A stretch of DNA of 64,000 nt. Origin: Corynebacterium marinum DSM 44953. Its GTDB lineage: Bacteria > Actinomycetota > Actinomycetes > Mycobacteriales > Mycobacteriaceae. Below the pieces are notes generated by a model that worked only from the letters and a program-made list of their open reading frames with translations, searched no databases and was not told the DNA's origin. The stretch lies in NCBI RefSeq assembly GCF_000835165.1, contig NZ_CP007792.1, positions 1-64,000 on the forward strand. Direction: 5' to 3'. Shown in pieces: positions 38,872-49,128 of this stretch (the stretch's first letter is position 1; each line of letters opens with the position of its first letter). Position numbers and translations under genes: made by a program.

Positions 38872-41226
38872 TTAGGCATTGACCGGCTGTCGGGGGCTGG
38901 CCTCAGTCGTGTGTGGTGCGGGGGATGTGGCACCGTGACTGGACCTGAAACCACGCAGCCGCAGGGAGTTGGACACGACGAACACGGAGGAAAATGCCAT
39001 CGCAATACCGGCGAGTATGGGGTTGAGCAGGCCGATGGCGGCCACCGGAATCAGGGCAACGTTGTAGGCGAAAGCCCAGAACAGGTTGCCCTTGATGGTG
39101 CCGAGTGTGCGACGTGACAGCCGGATCGCGTCGACCGCGGAGCGCAGGTCGCTGTTCATCAGGGTGATGTCCGAGGCCTCGATGGCGACATCGGTGCCTG
39201 CCCCCATGGCCAGGCCCAGGTCAGCCTGGGCGAGTGCGGCGGCGTCGTTGATGCCGTCGCCGACCATGGCGACGTTCTTGCCCTGCTTCTGCAGCCTCTC
39301 GATGACTCGGACCTTGTCCTCGGGCATGACCTCGGCGATGACGTGGGCCGGGTCGATGCCGACCTCAGCCGCCACGGCTTGCGCGGCCCCGGCGTTGTCA
39401 CCGGTGAGCAGCATCGGGGTCAGGCCCAGCTCCTTCAGGCCGGCTACCGCAGCGGCGGAGGTCGGCTTGGCGGTGTCACGCACGGTGATCACCCCGGCGT
39501 TGCGGCCGTTGATCTGGACGACCACCGGGGTACCACCCAGGGTTTGGGCGTGAGTGAAGGCGTCCTGCAGGAGTCCGGTCAGTTCACCGGCGGGACGTCC
39601 CACGGTCACACTGTGGCCTTCCACCGTGCCGGTGACTCCCCGGCCGGCAGTGTTGGCGAAGTCGGTCACCTCGGGCAGGGTTCGGGTGCGCCCGCCTTCC
39701 CGGGCGATGGCTTGGGCGATGGGGTGCTCGGAGGCGAATTCGACGGCTGCGGCCTTGGTCAGAACATCGTCACGGTCAAATCCGTCGGCAACGGTGACAC
39801 CCGTGACGGACATGACTCCGGTGGTCACAGTGCCGGTCTTGTCCATGACAATGGTGTCCACCTTCTTGGTCGACTCCAGTACCTCGGGTCCCTTGATCAG
39901 CAGACCCAGCTCGGCGCCACGGCCCGTACCCACCAGCAGCGCGGTCGGGGTGGCCAGGCCCAGGGCGCACGGGCAGGCGATGATCAGCACCGCGACCGCG
40001 GCGGTGAAAGCCGTCGCCAGTCCGGCGTCGAGGAGGAAGGTGTGGGTCAACAGCGTGAGGATCGAGATGACGATGACCACGGGCACGAAGACCGCAGAGA
40101 TCCGGTCGACCAGGCGCTGCACCGGTGCCTTCTTCGCCTGGGCGTCGGTGACTAGCTTGGCCATCTGTGCCAGCGTGGTGTCGGCACCGGTGCGGGTGAC
40201 CTCCACCAGCAACCGGCCTGAGGTGTTCAGGGTGGCGCCGGTGACCTTGGAACCTGCGGTGACCTCCACCGGCACGGACTCACCGGTGAGCATGGATTCA
40301 TCCACGGCCGAGGATCCCTCGGTGACACGACCGTCGGTGGCGATCTTCTCGCCCGGGCGGACGACGAAGACATCACCGATCTTGAGCTGGCTCACGGGGA
40401 CGCGGACCTCCGCACCGTCGCGGAGGACCGCGGCGTCCTTGGCGCCCATGTCGAGTAGTTTGCGCAGCGCCGCGGAGGACTGGCCCTTGGCCTTGGTCTC
40501 AAACCAGCGACCCAGCAGCAGGAAGGAGATCACCACTGCCGCGGTCTCCAGATAGATCTCGTCCATGGTGGAGTTCGTCGGCAGCAGGTGAATCTCCATC
40601 GTCATGCCAGGATGGCCGGCGTTACCGATGAACAGGGCCCACAACGACCACAGGTAGGCCGCCCCTGTGCCGAGTGTGATGAGCGTATCCATGGTGGTCG
40701 CGCCGTGGCGCAGGTTGACCAGGGTGGCCCGGTGGAAGGGGGCACCGCCCCAGAAAAACACCGGGGTGGTCATGGTGAGAACGGCCCACTGCCAGTTGGT
40801 GAACTGCAAGGCGGGAATCATGCTCAGCAGGACGATCGGCACCGTGAGCAGCGCGGAGATGATCAGGCGCTTCTTCAGGTCAGCGGCCTCATTCTCGCGG
40901 GCGGCGTCGACCTGACTCTGGGCACCGCTGGAACCCGAAGCCCCTGTCGCGGCGTCGTTCGTATTGTCGCCGCCATCGTCCGTCGCGCCAGACATGGTGA
41001 AGGCGCCGTAACCGGTGGTCTTAACGGTCTCGATGAGGTTGTCAGGGTTGACCTTCGCCGGGTCATAGCGCACGGAAGCCGATTCGGTAGCGAAGTTGAC
41101 GGTCGCCTCCACACCGTCAAGCTTGTTGAGTTTGCGTTCCACCCGCGACGAACACGAGGTGCACGTCATGCCGGTCACGCCGAGATCGATCTGGAGCAGG
41201 TCGACCGCTGGTTGAGTCTGGGTCAT
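38872..41226 (-). CDS. copA: Cu(I)-exporting P-type ATPase CopA
   Basis: A 784-residue P1B-1 ATPase: one N-terminal HMA domain ([14 protein letters not shown]), a variable Asp/Asn/Ser-rich linker, TGES, the copper motif CPC in [22 protein letters not shown], and [16 protein letters not shown]. The C-terminal tail ends in HTTEAS. It exports Cu(I) from the cytoplasm. A GTG at 41229 directly before the ATG is an alternative start. A perfect CsoR-type palindrome (41306-41330) lies 79 bases upstream. csoR follows downstream, which makes an autoregulated unit. Confidence 0.95.
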   Translation of the reverse strand: MTQTQPAVDLLQIDLGVTGMTCTSCSSRVERKLNKLDGVEATVNFATESASVRYDPAKVNPDNLIETVKTTGYGAFTMSGATDDGGDNTNDAATGASGSSGAQSQVDAARENEAADLKKRLIISALLTVPIVLLSMIPALQFTNWQWAVLTMTTPVFFWGGAPFHRATLVNLRHGATTMDTLITLGTGAAYLWSLWALFIGNAGHPGMTMEIHLLPTNSTMDEIYLETAAVVISFLLLGRWFETKAKGQSSAALRKLLDMGAKDAAVLRDGAEVRVPVSQLKIGDVFVVRPGEKIATDGRVTEGSSAVDESMLTGESVPVEVTAGSKVTGATLNTSGRLLVEVTRTGADTTLAQMAKLVTDAQAKKAPVQRLVDRISAVFVPVVIVISILTLLTHTFLLDAGLATAFTAAVAVLIIACPCALGLATPTALLVGTGRGAELGLLIKGPEVLESTKKVDTIVMDKTGTVTTGVMSVTGVTVADGFDRDDVLTKAAAVEFASEHPIAQAIAREGGRTRTLPEVTDFANTAGRGVTGTVEGHSVTVGRPAGELTGLLQDAFTHAQTLGGTPVVVQINGRNAGVITVRDTAKPTSAAAVAGLKELGLTPMLLTGDNAGAAQAVAAEVGIDPAHVIAEVMPEDKVRVIERLQKQGKNVAMVGDGINDAAALAQADLGLAMGAGTDVAIEASDITLMNSDLRSAVDAIRLSRRTLGTIKGNLFWAFAYNVALIPVAAIGLLNPILAGIAMAFSSVFVVSNSLRLRGFRSSHGATSPAPHTTEASPRQPVNA

Positions 41227-41305
41227 CACTTATCAGTCCTCAGGGAGAGTGCATCGGTAATTGTTGTCCGGCGTGGGCGGCAATCCCCGCCTTCCATAGG
41301 CCTAA

Positions 41306-41330
41306 CCTTATACCCCTGGGGGGTATAAGG
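41306..41330 (-). promoter_or_regulatory. CsoR operator of copA
   Basis: A perfect palindrome with 11-base arms, CCTTATACCCC (41306-41316) and GGGGTATAAGG (41320-41330), around TGG. It has the form of known CsoR boxes and lies 79 bases before copA. Confidence 0.85.
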
Positions 41331-41361
41331 CAAGGGTGGGTGATGCCGCGAATCTGCAGAT

Positions 41362-41408
41362 AAAAACGGGCCCGACCCCGCTGCGACGCAGTGCGGCGGC
41401 CGGGCCCT
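41362..41408 (-). terminator. Rho-independent terminator after copZ
   Basis: On the minus strand GGGCCCGGCC ... GGTCGGGCCCG forms a long GC stem with an inner hairpin (CTGCG/CGCAG), followed by TTTTTA. It starts about 12 bases after the copZ stop and separates copZ from copA. Confidence 0.8.
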
Positions 41409-41419
41409 GGGGGCGGGAA

Positions 41420-41629
41420 TTAAGGCTTGAGGGTGTAACCGGCTTCCTTGATGGCGGCGGCGACATCCTCGTCAGTGAAGTTCTCTCCGGTCACCTCCAC
41501 GCGGCCGGTGCCGGGGTTCGCTTCCACGGAGTTCACGCCTGCCACCTCGCGGACCTCTTCCTCGACGGAAGACTTGCAGTGTCCGCAGGTCATACCTTTG
41601 ACCATGTAGTTCTTGGTGACGGTTGCCAT
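41420..41629 (-). CDS. copZ: Copper chaperone CopZ (HMA domain)
   Basis: A 69-residue HMA protein with the metal site GMTCGHC (Cys15 and Cys18) and the closing AAIKEAGYTLKP. It takes Cu(I) in the cytoplasm and hands it to CopA. It is transcribed separately from copA, since a terminator follows and a CsoR palindrome of its own lies 82 bases upstream. The gap 41633-42337 upstream contains this operator and a CopR-type repeat but no supported gene. Confidence 0.95.
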   Translation of the reverse strand: MATVTKNYMVKGMTCGHCKSSVEEEVREVAGVNSVEANPGTGRVEVTGENFTDEDVAAAIKEAGYTLKP

Positions 41630-41710
41630 GTGAATGTCCTTTCAGGGGGGTGGGGCCGGAGGTGGCGAAGTGGCGTCAGTGCTGGGGCACCCCTTCGACT
41701 ATCCTCCAAC

Positions 41711-41731
41711 TTATACCCATGGGGGGTATAA
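41711..41731 (-). promoter_or_regulatory. CsoR operator of copZ
   Basis: TTATACCC (41711-41718) and GGGTATAA (41724-41731) are perfect inverted arms around a G-rich centre, as in the copA box. Confidence 0.8.
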
Positions 41732-41976
41732 ATCAAGGAGGTGGGCAATCAGGGCAAGTGCAGGGTCTGGGTGCACTCGAAACACGCTGTGATGCCTTCC
41801 GGTCAGTGTCTCCTTGTCGCTCGGGCTCAGGTCTTTCGGGTGGTGTCCGGCATGGTGCGTGCGTGATGGGTCATGCTGTGCTCCCTATCTCGCGTCGATC
41901 CGGAAAAGCCGGTCGAGCCAGCTTGACCACACTCTCGACCCTAGGGGCCTCCCGGCGGGACTCGGGGGTTGAACCA

Positions 41977-41996
41977 TGAAGATTTCATGAAGAAAT
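41977..41996 (+). promoter_or_regulatory. CopR-type direct repeat upstream of M23 copy 3
   Basis: TGAAGATTT-CA-TGAAGAAAT. The first half is exact to the known C. glutamicum CopR box; the second differs in its last three bases. It stands 342 bases before the M23 gene at 42338 and about 350 before copZ on the other strand. Confidence 0.6.
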
Positions 41997-42337
41997 CCAT
42001 TCTCCATCCCGCGGCTGTGGCGCTGGAGGGGCGGCCCCAATACCTGCCCCTACTTCCCTGGGGATGGGCCCGCCCTCTGCGGGCTGTGACCAGCCATTTC
42101 CGAGTGTCACCTGGGGTTGTCTCCGGGTGCGGAAGCCCGGTCGCCAGGCTCGTGCACGTGTCGCGGGGAGTGGAAACTCGTGCCCGCTGAGGGTCAGGGC
42201 CCGCGTGTTTTCCCTGGGGAATGCGCGGACAGAGGGGTTGTCGGGGTGGGGCATCTGCAATTGAAGCGCTATTGTCATCTCGGAACGATAACGCCATGAT
42301 CACAATCCCGCATAGGGAAACGACGGAAGAAGATTCA

Positions 42338-43084
42338 ATGCGACTGACGGCTCAGCGGGCTCCCCGAGGAAAACATCGCAAGATCACCACCTCGCAGACC
42401 AAGGGGCGCGTGGCACTGGTGGCCGTGGCCGCCAGCGCGGTCTCCTCGGCTGGGATCGGTGGGGCTACTGCCGCCACGCTGCAGGCCCAGGATGAGTCCC
42501 CGGCGTCTTCGGAGGTCACCACCGTCGATGTAGAGCTGGCCGCCAATGACGCCGCCTTGTCCTTCGATGCGACGCAGGTGGCACCGCAGATCTTGGCGAT
42601 CCCGGAGTATAAGCCGGTAGCCAACGTCGACGAGCAGTTGGACAAGGCGGTGGAATACGCCGTCGAACGTACCGAGGCTGACCGTGCCGCCCGTGCGCCC
42701 TCCGTGGTCAAGCCGGCCGAGGGCATCTTCACCTCGGATTTCGGTATGCGCTGGGGCAGCCTCCACCAAGGTATTGATATCGCTAACGCGGTGGGCACCC
42801 CCATTCTCGCAGCCATGGGAGGCACCGTCATTGATTCCGGTCCGGCCTCCGGTTTCGGCCAGTGGATCCGCATCCAGCACGACGATGGCTCCATTGCTGT
42901 CTACGGCCATATGGAAACCCTCGATGTCAGCGTCGGTGAGCAGGTCACCGCCGGCCAGAAGATCGCCGGTATGGGTAACCGAGGATTTTCCACCGGGTCC
43001 CACCTGCATTTTGAGCTCTACCCCACCGGCAGCGGTGCCGTCGACCCGACCCCCTGGTTCGCTGAGCACGGCATCACCTTCTAA
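42338..43084 (+). CDS. Secreted LytM/M23 peptidase-like protein, copy 3
   Basis: A 248-residue protein, MRLTAQRAPRGKHRKITTSQ, with export segment, shortened linker and M23 domain. The second metal motif GSHLHFEL is kept; the first reads HQGID in place of HAGLD, which still keeps His and Asp. It is close to copy 2 over its whole length but with scattered silent changes, so this duplication is older than the copy 1/copy 2 exchange. The leader GGAAGAAGATTCA is shared with copy 2. A CopR-type repeat upstream hints at copper control. Confidence 0.88.
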   Translation: MRLTAQRAPRGKHRKITTSQTKGRVALVAVAASAVSSAGIGGATAATLQAQDESPASSEVTTVDVELAANDAALSFDATQVAPQILAIPEYKPVANVDEQLDKAVEYAVERTEADRAARAPSVVKPAEGIFTSDFGMRWGSLHQGIDIANAVGTPILAAMGGTVIDSGPASGFGQWIRIQHDDGSIAVYGHMETLDVSVGEQVTAGQKIAGMGNRGFSTGSHLHFELYPTGSGAVDPTPWFAEHGITF

Positions 43085-43593
43085 CCTCCTCACCCCGGGA
43101 ACACCGTCCTTAGTCCCCAGCCCACCCCGTGGTCTGGGTGATAGACATGGTCCAGGTCATCGTCGACTGCGTGCCGGTCTCCCTGCTCGCCCTGGGAGAG
43201 TCGCGGGGACTGTTGATCCTGACGCTCGCACTGCGTAAGGCCCAGGGGGAATTTTCGGGTTGATCCCCGGGCATAGCGCTGGCCGTTGACGTCACAGCTC
43301 CAGAAAGCCGCTCACCGATACCAGGCACGATCGATGCGTGCACCGCCTTAGCTGCTGCCGGTGACGAGACAGTGATGGGTGTGGTCATGACCACCACCAG
43401 CTTCCGGCTTCTGCCCCTGTGACCGGTGGTATCCCCGCGGAGGTGCTAGCGCCGGTCCCTCTTCTGAACCTGTCGCAACAGCACGCTACCACTCGCTCGA
43501 TAGAGCAACGCGAGGCAATGTCCTCGGGGTGTACTCAGTTTTTCTCCGGCCTCCAGTGGAGGCGTTTGGCAGTACCGGGCTTTGTCCCCCTTG

Positions 43594-43632
43594 CCGGGGC
43601 AATGATCTTGTTCCCGAGACTATCATTGCCGG
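43594..43632. repeat. Inverted repeat in a gene-poor gap
   Basis: CCGGGGCAATGAT (43594-43606) pairs with ATCATTGCCGG (43622-43632). It may be a terminator for the convergent transcripts of the M23 gene and lnt, though no T-run follows. The gap 43085-43702 otherwise holds only short frames without protein character. Confidence 0.4.
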
Positions 43633-43702
43633 GTTGTTTCATGGCCGCTGTCCGGGCTCCACAGCTTCTCCAGGGACGTCAGACCGGTCCCTCAAGCCGC
43701 CA

Positions 43703-45310
43703 TCATGCGCGCTCGTCAGACGCAGCCAGGGCGAGCATCCCGTCGACGTAGGAAGGTGGTGACGGAATCTGCCTTGAGGAGATACCTCCCTGACCCCGTC
43801 TTCCCCTCAGCCAGCTGACGAGATCAGAAACCAGCGGCCACGCAAGAGCCAATAACGCGAGAATCAACATGGGTGTATCCCCCATTCGCGCGTACGGCGT
43901 CAAGCCAGTATGAAGTGGAACGGTTGCCGTCAGTAGTTCGCTTGTGCTCAAGTCACTGAGTTGTGACACTGTTCCGTTGGGCTGGATGATGGCCGAGTAC
44001 CCGGTGGGGGCAGCCTGGAGAACTGTGCGGCCAAACTCGCTGGCACGCATCCGGGACGCGGCCACTTCAATGGCGGGTACTTCCTCGGTCATAAATGATG
44101 CGGCGTTAGTCGGGGCGAGCAGCAGCTGCCCCCCATTGCGGACGGCGTCGGCAACCCGGTCGGCGAAGAATACCTCATAAGAAATGACGATCCCCAGTCG
44201 TGGTGCCCCGCTGGGATCGAGCACCGCCGGGCCCTCGCCGATAACGGCGTCGCGGGGGATGAACCGGGCGTCGTCACTGAGTCGTTCAATCAGGTTGCGC
44301 ATGGGGAGATACTCGCCGAATGGCACACGGTGGTGCTTCTCATAGCGTCCCGATCGGGTGCCGTCTGGTCCCCATAATATGGATGCGTTCCGGAAATGCT
44401 CGCCGTCGGACTCGGTAATACCGACCACGACGTTCGTGTCGAGCTGGCGGGCCAGCTCGGCAAAAGATGCATCAACGACTGTCCCATCGACCGTCTCGTC
44501 GACATTGGCGACGTTTTCGGGCATCAGAACCAGATCAGGGGTCCCGGTGATGTCTGCGGCAGTCTGAAGATGTCGGCGGGTGGTATCAAACGGATCGGTA
44601 TGGACCGCGCGAAGCCCGCGGGGGCCACCACCCTGCACGAGGACGACCTCCAGGGTGTCTTCTACCGCATCATCGACAATCACTGGCGCGAACCCTGGGA
44701 CAGCGAGGAGCACGACAATTGCGAGCACGGATAGGCCACGGGCCCGTTTCCGCTCGAGAATGACAGCGGCAACTACGGCCCCGGCAACTGCGGCCAGTGC
44801 GGTCGTCAGGAGAGTCCCCCCCAGGGGTGCTGCAGCCATAAACGGGCCGTCGGCCTGGCTGTATCCGAAAGCAGGCAGCGGAAAACCACCGAACGGAAAC
44901 CGGTGTTGTACCGCTTCCAGTATCACCAGGGCAGCAGGGGTGAGCAGCCACCAGACAGGCCAGCGGCCGCGAAAAGCTGGCTCGCTAGAAGATACCGCGG
45001 CAACCAGCATTAACAACAGCGTCTGGATGGCAACAACCGCAACGTATCCGGCAGTATTAAAGTCGGTGAGCCAACGTAGAACAAGAGCGTAGTGGACCAC
45101 CCCGCTCAGCCCACCGAGCCACAGCCGGTTGCGGAGGGGTTGACCTGCCAGCGCCAGCATGAACACCGTCACACCTACCGGGAACAGCACCCACCAACCC
45201 CGTGGGGGCAGCGCCAGCCACCACGCGACCGCGGCCCCCACCATGAGCGCGGAGTGACCGGCCAATCTACGCCCGTTAGCACCAGCTATCTCCTGGGGAA
45301 GCCGCGACAC
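43703..45310 (-). CDS. lnt: Apolipoprotein N-acyltransferase-like protein
   Basis: About 535 residues: five or six N-terminal transmembrane segments, then a nitrilase-type domain. Seen: the Glu block LVLMPENVANVD, the catalytic Lys block RYEKHHRVPFGEYLP, and the nucleophile block LGIVISYEVFF. In E. coli Lnt the last block has Cys; here the codon (44180-44182) is Ser. Lnt adds the third acyl chain to lipoproteins, and several copper lipoproteins are encoded nearby. The start is uncertain: GTG at 45310 sits just before the first membrane segment, while the frame is open to 45409. Confidence 0.85.
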   Translation of the reverse strand: MSRLPQEIAGANGRRLAGHSALMVGAAVAWWLALPPRGWWVLFPVGVTVFMLALAGQPLRNRLWLGGLSGVVHYALVLRWLTDFNTAGYVAVVAIQTLLLMLVAAVSSSEPAFRGRWPVWWLLTPAALVILEAVQHRFPFGGFPLPAFGYSQADGPFMAAAPLGGTLLTTALAAVAGAVVAAVILERKRARGLSVLAIVVLLAVPGFAPVIVDDAVEDTLEVVLVQGGGPRGLRAVHTDPFDTTRRHLQTAADITGTPDLVLMPENVANVDETVDGTVVDASFAELARQLDTNVVVGITESDGEHFRNASILWGPDGTRSGRYEKHHRVPFGEYLPMRNLIERLSDDARFIPRDAVIGEGPAVLDPSGAPRLGIVISYEVFFADRVADAVRNGGQLLLAPTNAASFMTEEVPAIEVAASRMRASEFGRTVLQAAPTGYSAIIQPNGTVSQLSDLSTSELLTATVPLHTGLTPYARMGDTPMLILALLALAWPLVSDLVSWLRGRRGQGGISSRQIPSPPSYVDGMLALAASDERA

Positions 45311-45472
45311 CCTCGTGCCCGCTGCAATACCAGTCCTCACCGAAGAGCACGATCTTTTTCGGAGCGCTGATGAGCCGTGAACACAGGAACAATCCTTCGA
45401 GCCATCCACCGCAACTTTCCGTGCTTTTCCGCGTCTCTGAGGGTGTCCACCCGACTGCTGAGGAAGCCAGAT

Positions 45473-46501
45473 TTAGTTCAGGCCGGCGTAGGAATGCAGA
45501 CCAGAGACCACCAGGTTGATGAAAAACAGGTTGAAGATCATCGTGGCCAGGGCCAGGATATTGATCCACGCGGCCTTATGGTCCCGCCATCCGGCCGTGG
45601 CACGCGCATGCAGGTAGGCGGCGTAGAGCACCCAGGAGATAAAGGAGGCGGTCTCCTTCGGATCCCACCCCCAGAACCGGCCCCAGGCGGCTTCCGCCCA
45701 GATAGCACCCAAAACGATGCCCAGACCCAGCACGGGCAACGTGATGATGGCGGATTTGTAGGCCAACCCGTCGAGCTTCTTCGCACTCGGCAGCGGTTTG
45801 GCCACAGCCCCAAAGAAGCCGCGCTCCGCGCCCTTGGGCTGCCAGATGCGCAGCAGGTAGAGCAGGGAGGCAATACCCGACACGATGCCGATCGCCGCAC
45901 CCACGGACACAGTGGAGACATGGATGGGCAGCCAGTAGGACTGCAGGGCAGGCACCACCGGGGCGGAGTCGGCGTAGAGGCTGGTGCCGGCGAAAAACAG
46001 CATGACGAGGACGGGGACCAGCAGCCACGGCCACACGCTGCGCCACTCGCGGCGCTGAATGGTTATGGCTGCGGTCAGGACCGCCAGCACACAGATCATG
46101 GAGATGTACTCGTACATGTTTCCCAGCGGGAAACGATCCGTGGCTAAGCCGCGCAGCACCACCGACACCAGGTGGACCACTGCACCCAACCAGACCACTG
46201 TCTGGGTCATGCCACCGAATTTATCGGCCGACGCCTCCCGGGCAGCACATTGCTCATCGGTGAGCACAGGATCATCGGCGACGTCCCCGGTGGAGCGGTC
46301 ACTGAGGTCAGCAGTGCCGCTACCGGCACCTACAGCGACATATTCGGGGTGGGCGATGACTTCGCGTGCCCGACGGGCATCGATGACCCCCTGCATCTTC
46401 ACGTAGTGCACAAGGGAGAGCACCAGGGCGAGCAGGTAGATCACGAACGCGGTCTGGAAGGCGGTGTCGGAGAAGGTGGCCAAAGTCTGATTGACAGGCA
46501 T
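45473..46501 (-). CDS. ccsB: Cytochrome c maturation protein CcsA/ResC
   Basis: A 342-residue membrane protein of system II cytochrome c biogenesis that carries haem across the membrane. It has about eight segments and the haem-handling WWD motif WGRFWGWDPKETASFISW. External His residues lie before and after it (SYWLPIHVSTVSVG and YAAYLHARATAGW). The first cytoplasmic loop is long and charged. It forms the end of the resA-ccdA-resB-ccsA series on this strand, 36 bases after resB. Confidence 0.93.
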   Translation of the reverse strand: MPVNQTLATFSDTAFQTAFVIYLLALVLSLVHYVKMQGVIDARRAREVIAHPEYVAVGAGSGTADLSDRSTGDVADDPVLTDEQCAAREASADKFGGMTQTVVWLGAVVHLVSVVLRGLATDRFPLGNMYEYISMICVLAVLTAAITIQRREWRSVWPWLLVPVLVMLFFAGTSLYADSAPVVPALQSYWLPIHVSTVSVGAAIGIVSGIASLLYLLRIWQPKGAERGFFGAVAKPLPSAKKLDGLAYKSAIITLPVLGLGIVLGAIWAEAAWGRFWGWDPKETASFISWVLYAAYLHARATAGWRDHKAAWINILALATMIFNLFFINLVVSGLHSYAGLN

Positions 46502-46537
46502 GAAGGGATGAAGTCCTTAAACTCAAAAGGGCGGGTA

Positions 46538-48217
46538 TTACTGACTGGCGCTGGTGACCAGAACGGGGATGTTCTCCTCGGCCTCCTCATCAATGTCGTC
46601 TGGATCAGGCAGGCCGAGCAGTGCACGGTGGAGCTTGTCGAACTCCCCACCCCAGCCGGCGCTATCGGTGCGGGCCAGGCCACCCATCTCCACAACTGTG
46701 GAGCTCCCGTCGGCGGAAGGTTGCAGCCGTATCCAGATCCGTCGGCGTTTGATGACCAGTGAGCCGATCAGGGAGGCGAGCATGATCACGGTGGTCGCCA
46801 GCACCCAGGGTTGGAACGGGTCGTGGCTGATCTGGAAGTTGGCGAATTCACTGGCCCCGTCGAAGGTGACGGTCGTCCCGTCATCCAGGGTCACCTCCTC
46901 GCCCTGCAGGAGGTTGACCCGTTCGATCTTCTGCAACTGTCCGGTGGCGATCAGGGTGGGGTCGAGTTCGAAGATCGACTGGGAGCGTCCGGTATCCAGA
47001 CCCGCATCACCGCGGTAGATGTCCATGGCCACCGCCGGGTCGCGCATTGCCGGAAAGGCGGATGTCAACAGCAGGCCGTTGTCCCCGCCCCACTCGGCGG
47101 TGGGGGCAAAGAGGCCTTCCAGGGCGATCTGGTTCTGGCGACGGTCATAAATGTCGGGGTACATGCCGGCCGGCGGGTCAAACCGCATGGCCCCAGAGGA
47201 CAGGAAGAAGGTCGGATCCTCCGGGGCGAACTGCAGGGTCTGCGTGCGTGATTCCCCGTTGGGCCAGGTGACGGTGAAGGTCGGGGCAAAGCCGTGGCCC
47301 ATGAGGTAGATGCGGTCGCCTGCCACCCGCAGGGGGTGGTTGACCTGCAGCTGGTAGTCGGTCCACTCCTCCTTGGGCTTGAGGATGTCCTCGCCGATGG
47401 CATAGGAGATATTGGAGGTGAACATCTCCGCCTGTCCGTTGGTCAGGTAGTCAGCGGTGAAGTCATGCGCATCGAAGCAAAACGTGGTCAGCCCTGTGCC
47501 GTCGAAAGTCGGACCGGCCCGGAAGGAGTCGAAGTTGGCGGTGGAGGTGTTGCAGAACTCGGTGCTCTGCTCGATCGGTGGGGTCTCGTAGTTGCCGGAT
47601 TCGGTGACGATGATGACCATGCCCTCGTAGTAGACCATCCGGCCGGCAGCGATGGTGACGAGCATGCCCACCAGGGACAGGTGGAAGATCAGGTTGGCCA
47701 GCTCGCGGGTGTGCCCGCGCTCCGCCGACAGGGAAAACACCCCGGCCCGGTCCTTGTCCGGGGTGTATTCAGCGACTTTCCACCGCTTGAGCAGACCTCG
47801 GGCATCGTCGGTGAGCTGGTCCATCGGCTTGTCGACGGTGCCCGTGGCGTGCAGCGGCAGGCGCTCCAGTCGCTTCGGTGCGCGCGTCGGTGGGGTTTTC
47901 ATCGCCTTATAGTGCTCCCAGGACCTCGGCAGGATGCAGCCGATCAGGGAGATGGTCAACAGCATGAAGATGGCGTTGAACCAGGTGGATTCGAAGACGT
48001 CGAATAATTGTAGGTGGTCGTAGATCTCGGCGAGTCGGCCGTTGTCGGCAATGTAGTCGGCGACGTTGCCGGCGTTGAGGCTGCGTTGGGGCAAGACGGT
48101 ACCGGGGATCGCGGCGATCGCCAGGACGAACAGCAGCACCAGGGCGGTGCGCATGCTGGTCAGCCAGTGCCAGGCTTTCTTCGGATACGTCCATAGGGTG
48201 CGCATCAGGGTGATCAT
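46538..48217 (-). CDS. resB: Cytochrome c maturation protein ResB
   Basis: A 559-residue ResB/Ccs1 protein: three N-terminal transmembrane segments (MRTALVLLFVLAIAAIPGTVLPQ; WFNAIFMLLTISLIGCILP; ELANLIFHLSLVGMLVTIAAG), a large external domain with NHPLRVAGDRIYLMGHGF, and a last segment (WVLATTVIMLASLIGSLVI). With CcsA it forms the haem lyase. ATG at 48217 has GGAAGAGG before it; the longer frame lies within ccdA. It lacks only the stop-coupling seen between ccdA and resA. Confidence 0.93.
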   Translation of the reverse strand: MITLMRTLWTYPKKAWHWLTSMRTALVLLFVLAIAAIPGTVLPQRSLNAGNVADYIADNGRLAEIYDHLQLFDVFESTWFNAIFMLLTISLIGCILPRSWEHYKAMKTPPTRAPKRLERLPLHATGTVDKPMDQLTDDARGLLKRWKVAEYTPDKDRAGVFSLSAERGHTRELANLIFHLSLVGMLVTIAAGRMVYYEGMVIIVTESGNYETPPIEQSTEFCNTSTANFDSFRAGPTFDGTGLTTFCFDAHDFTADYLTNGQAEMFTSNISYAIGEDILKPKEEWTDYQLQVNHPLRVAGDRIYLMGHGFAPTFTVTWPNGESRTQTLQFAPEDPTFFLSSGAMRFDPPAGMYPDIYDRRQNQIALEGLFAPTAEWGGDNGLLLTSAFPAMRDPAVAMDIYRGDAGLDTGRSQSIFELDPTLIATGQLQKIERVNLLQGEEVTLDDGTTVTFDGASEFANFQISHDPFQPWVLATTVIMLASLIGSLVIKRRRIWIRLQPSADGSSTVVEMGGLARTDSAGWGGEFDKLHRALLGLPDPDDIDEEAEENIPVLVTSASQ

Positions 48218-48315
48218 GGTGTTCCTCTTCCAGTCCGCGGCCCACACCAGGTGGTGGTGGCTGCGGGGTGGGGATGTCAGTCGTGGTGGGGCGGTGGGGG
48301 TGAGCCGGCCAGGTG

Positions 48316-49128
48316 CTAGATCAAGGTGGCGCCGTATTCGACGGTCCATTGGCGCACGAAGTTGATGAAGTACGCCCACGCCCCGCTGGCCAGGGCAATG
48401 CCCACCAGGACCATGAGCACCCCGCCGAATATCTGGATTTTCCGGGAATGGCGACGCAGCCAACCAAACGTGCGCATGGCCCGGGCCGAGCCAAACGCCA
48501 TGAGAAGAAACGGCAGACCCAGGCCCAGGCAGTAACCGATGATGAGGATGACCCCGCGCACAGCGGTCATGCCCTCGGTGCCGGCGGACACGGAGATGAT
48601 CGCCGCCAATGTGGGCCCCAGACAGGGGGTCCACCCCAGGGCGAAGACCCCGCCCAGCAGCGGGGCGCCTAACCAGGTGGACCACCTCTTCGGGGCCATC
48701 CGGGTGTCGCGTTGCAGGGCGGGCACCATCCCCATGAACGCCAGGCCCATGAGAATGGTGATCACCCCGCCGATGCGCATGAGAATCTCGGCGTTGAGGG
48801 TGAGCATGCTGATCGCCCCGAAGACAGTGACGGTAGCCAGCACAAAGACGATCGTGAAGCCGAGGATGAACAACCCGGCCGCACCCGCTACCGCCCACTG
48901 GCGTTTGGTGACCACCGTGCCCCCCTCGGCGTCGTAGTCGACCTCCCCGCCGACCACACTGGCCAGATACGACATATACCCGGGTACCAGGGGTACGACG
49001 CACGGGGAGGCGAACGAGATCAGACCTGCAGCTGCCGCAGCCAGGATGCCGATCATCAGTGGCCCGGTGGCCGCGGCGTCGGCGAACTGCTGGCCGATCG
49101 CCAACTGCGCCATCACATCAACGGTCAT
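48316..49128 (-). CDS. ccdA: Thiol electron carrier CcdA
   Basis: A 270-residue membrane protein of the CcdA/DsbD family with six core segments. Its two redox cysteines lie in [19 protein letters not shown] and [15 protein letters not shown]. It moves electrons from cytoplasmic thioredoxin to external ResA. The ATG (49128) overlaps the resA stop by the ATGA pattern, so the two are translationally coupled. Confidence 0.95.
   Translation of the reverse strand: MTVDVMAQLAIGQQFADAAATGPLMIGILAAAAAGLISFASPCVVPLVPGYMSYLASVVGGEVDYDAEGGTVVTKRQWAVAGAAGLFILGFTIVFVLATVTVFGAISMLTLNAEILMRIGGVITILMGLAFMGMVPALQRDTRMAPKRWSTWLGAPLLGGVFALGWTPCLGPTLAAIISVSAGTEGMTAVRGVILIIGYCLGLGLPFLLMAFGSARAMRTFGWLRRHSRKIQIFGGVLMVLVGIALASGAWAYFINFVRQWTVEYGATLI

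Noticed and set aside
43110..43397. 95-residue minus-strand frame after M23 copy 3
   Set aside because: Ser/Thr/Ala-rich low-complexity sequence without a ribosome site; the gap is better described as non-coding.
46538..49003. Reading of a single 821-residue ResB protein
   Set aside because: The first 260 residues lie in another frame of ccdA and are Arg/Gly-rich; ResB starts at 48217 with its own ribosome site.
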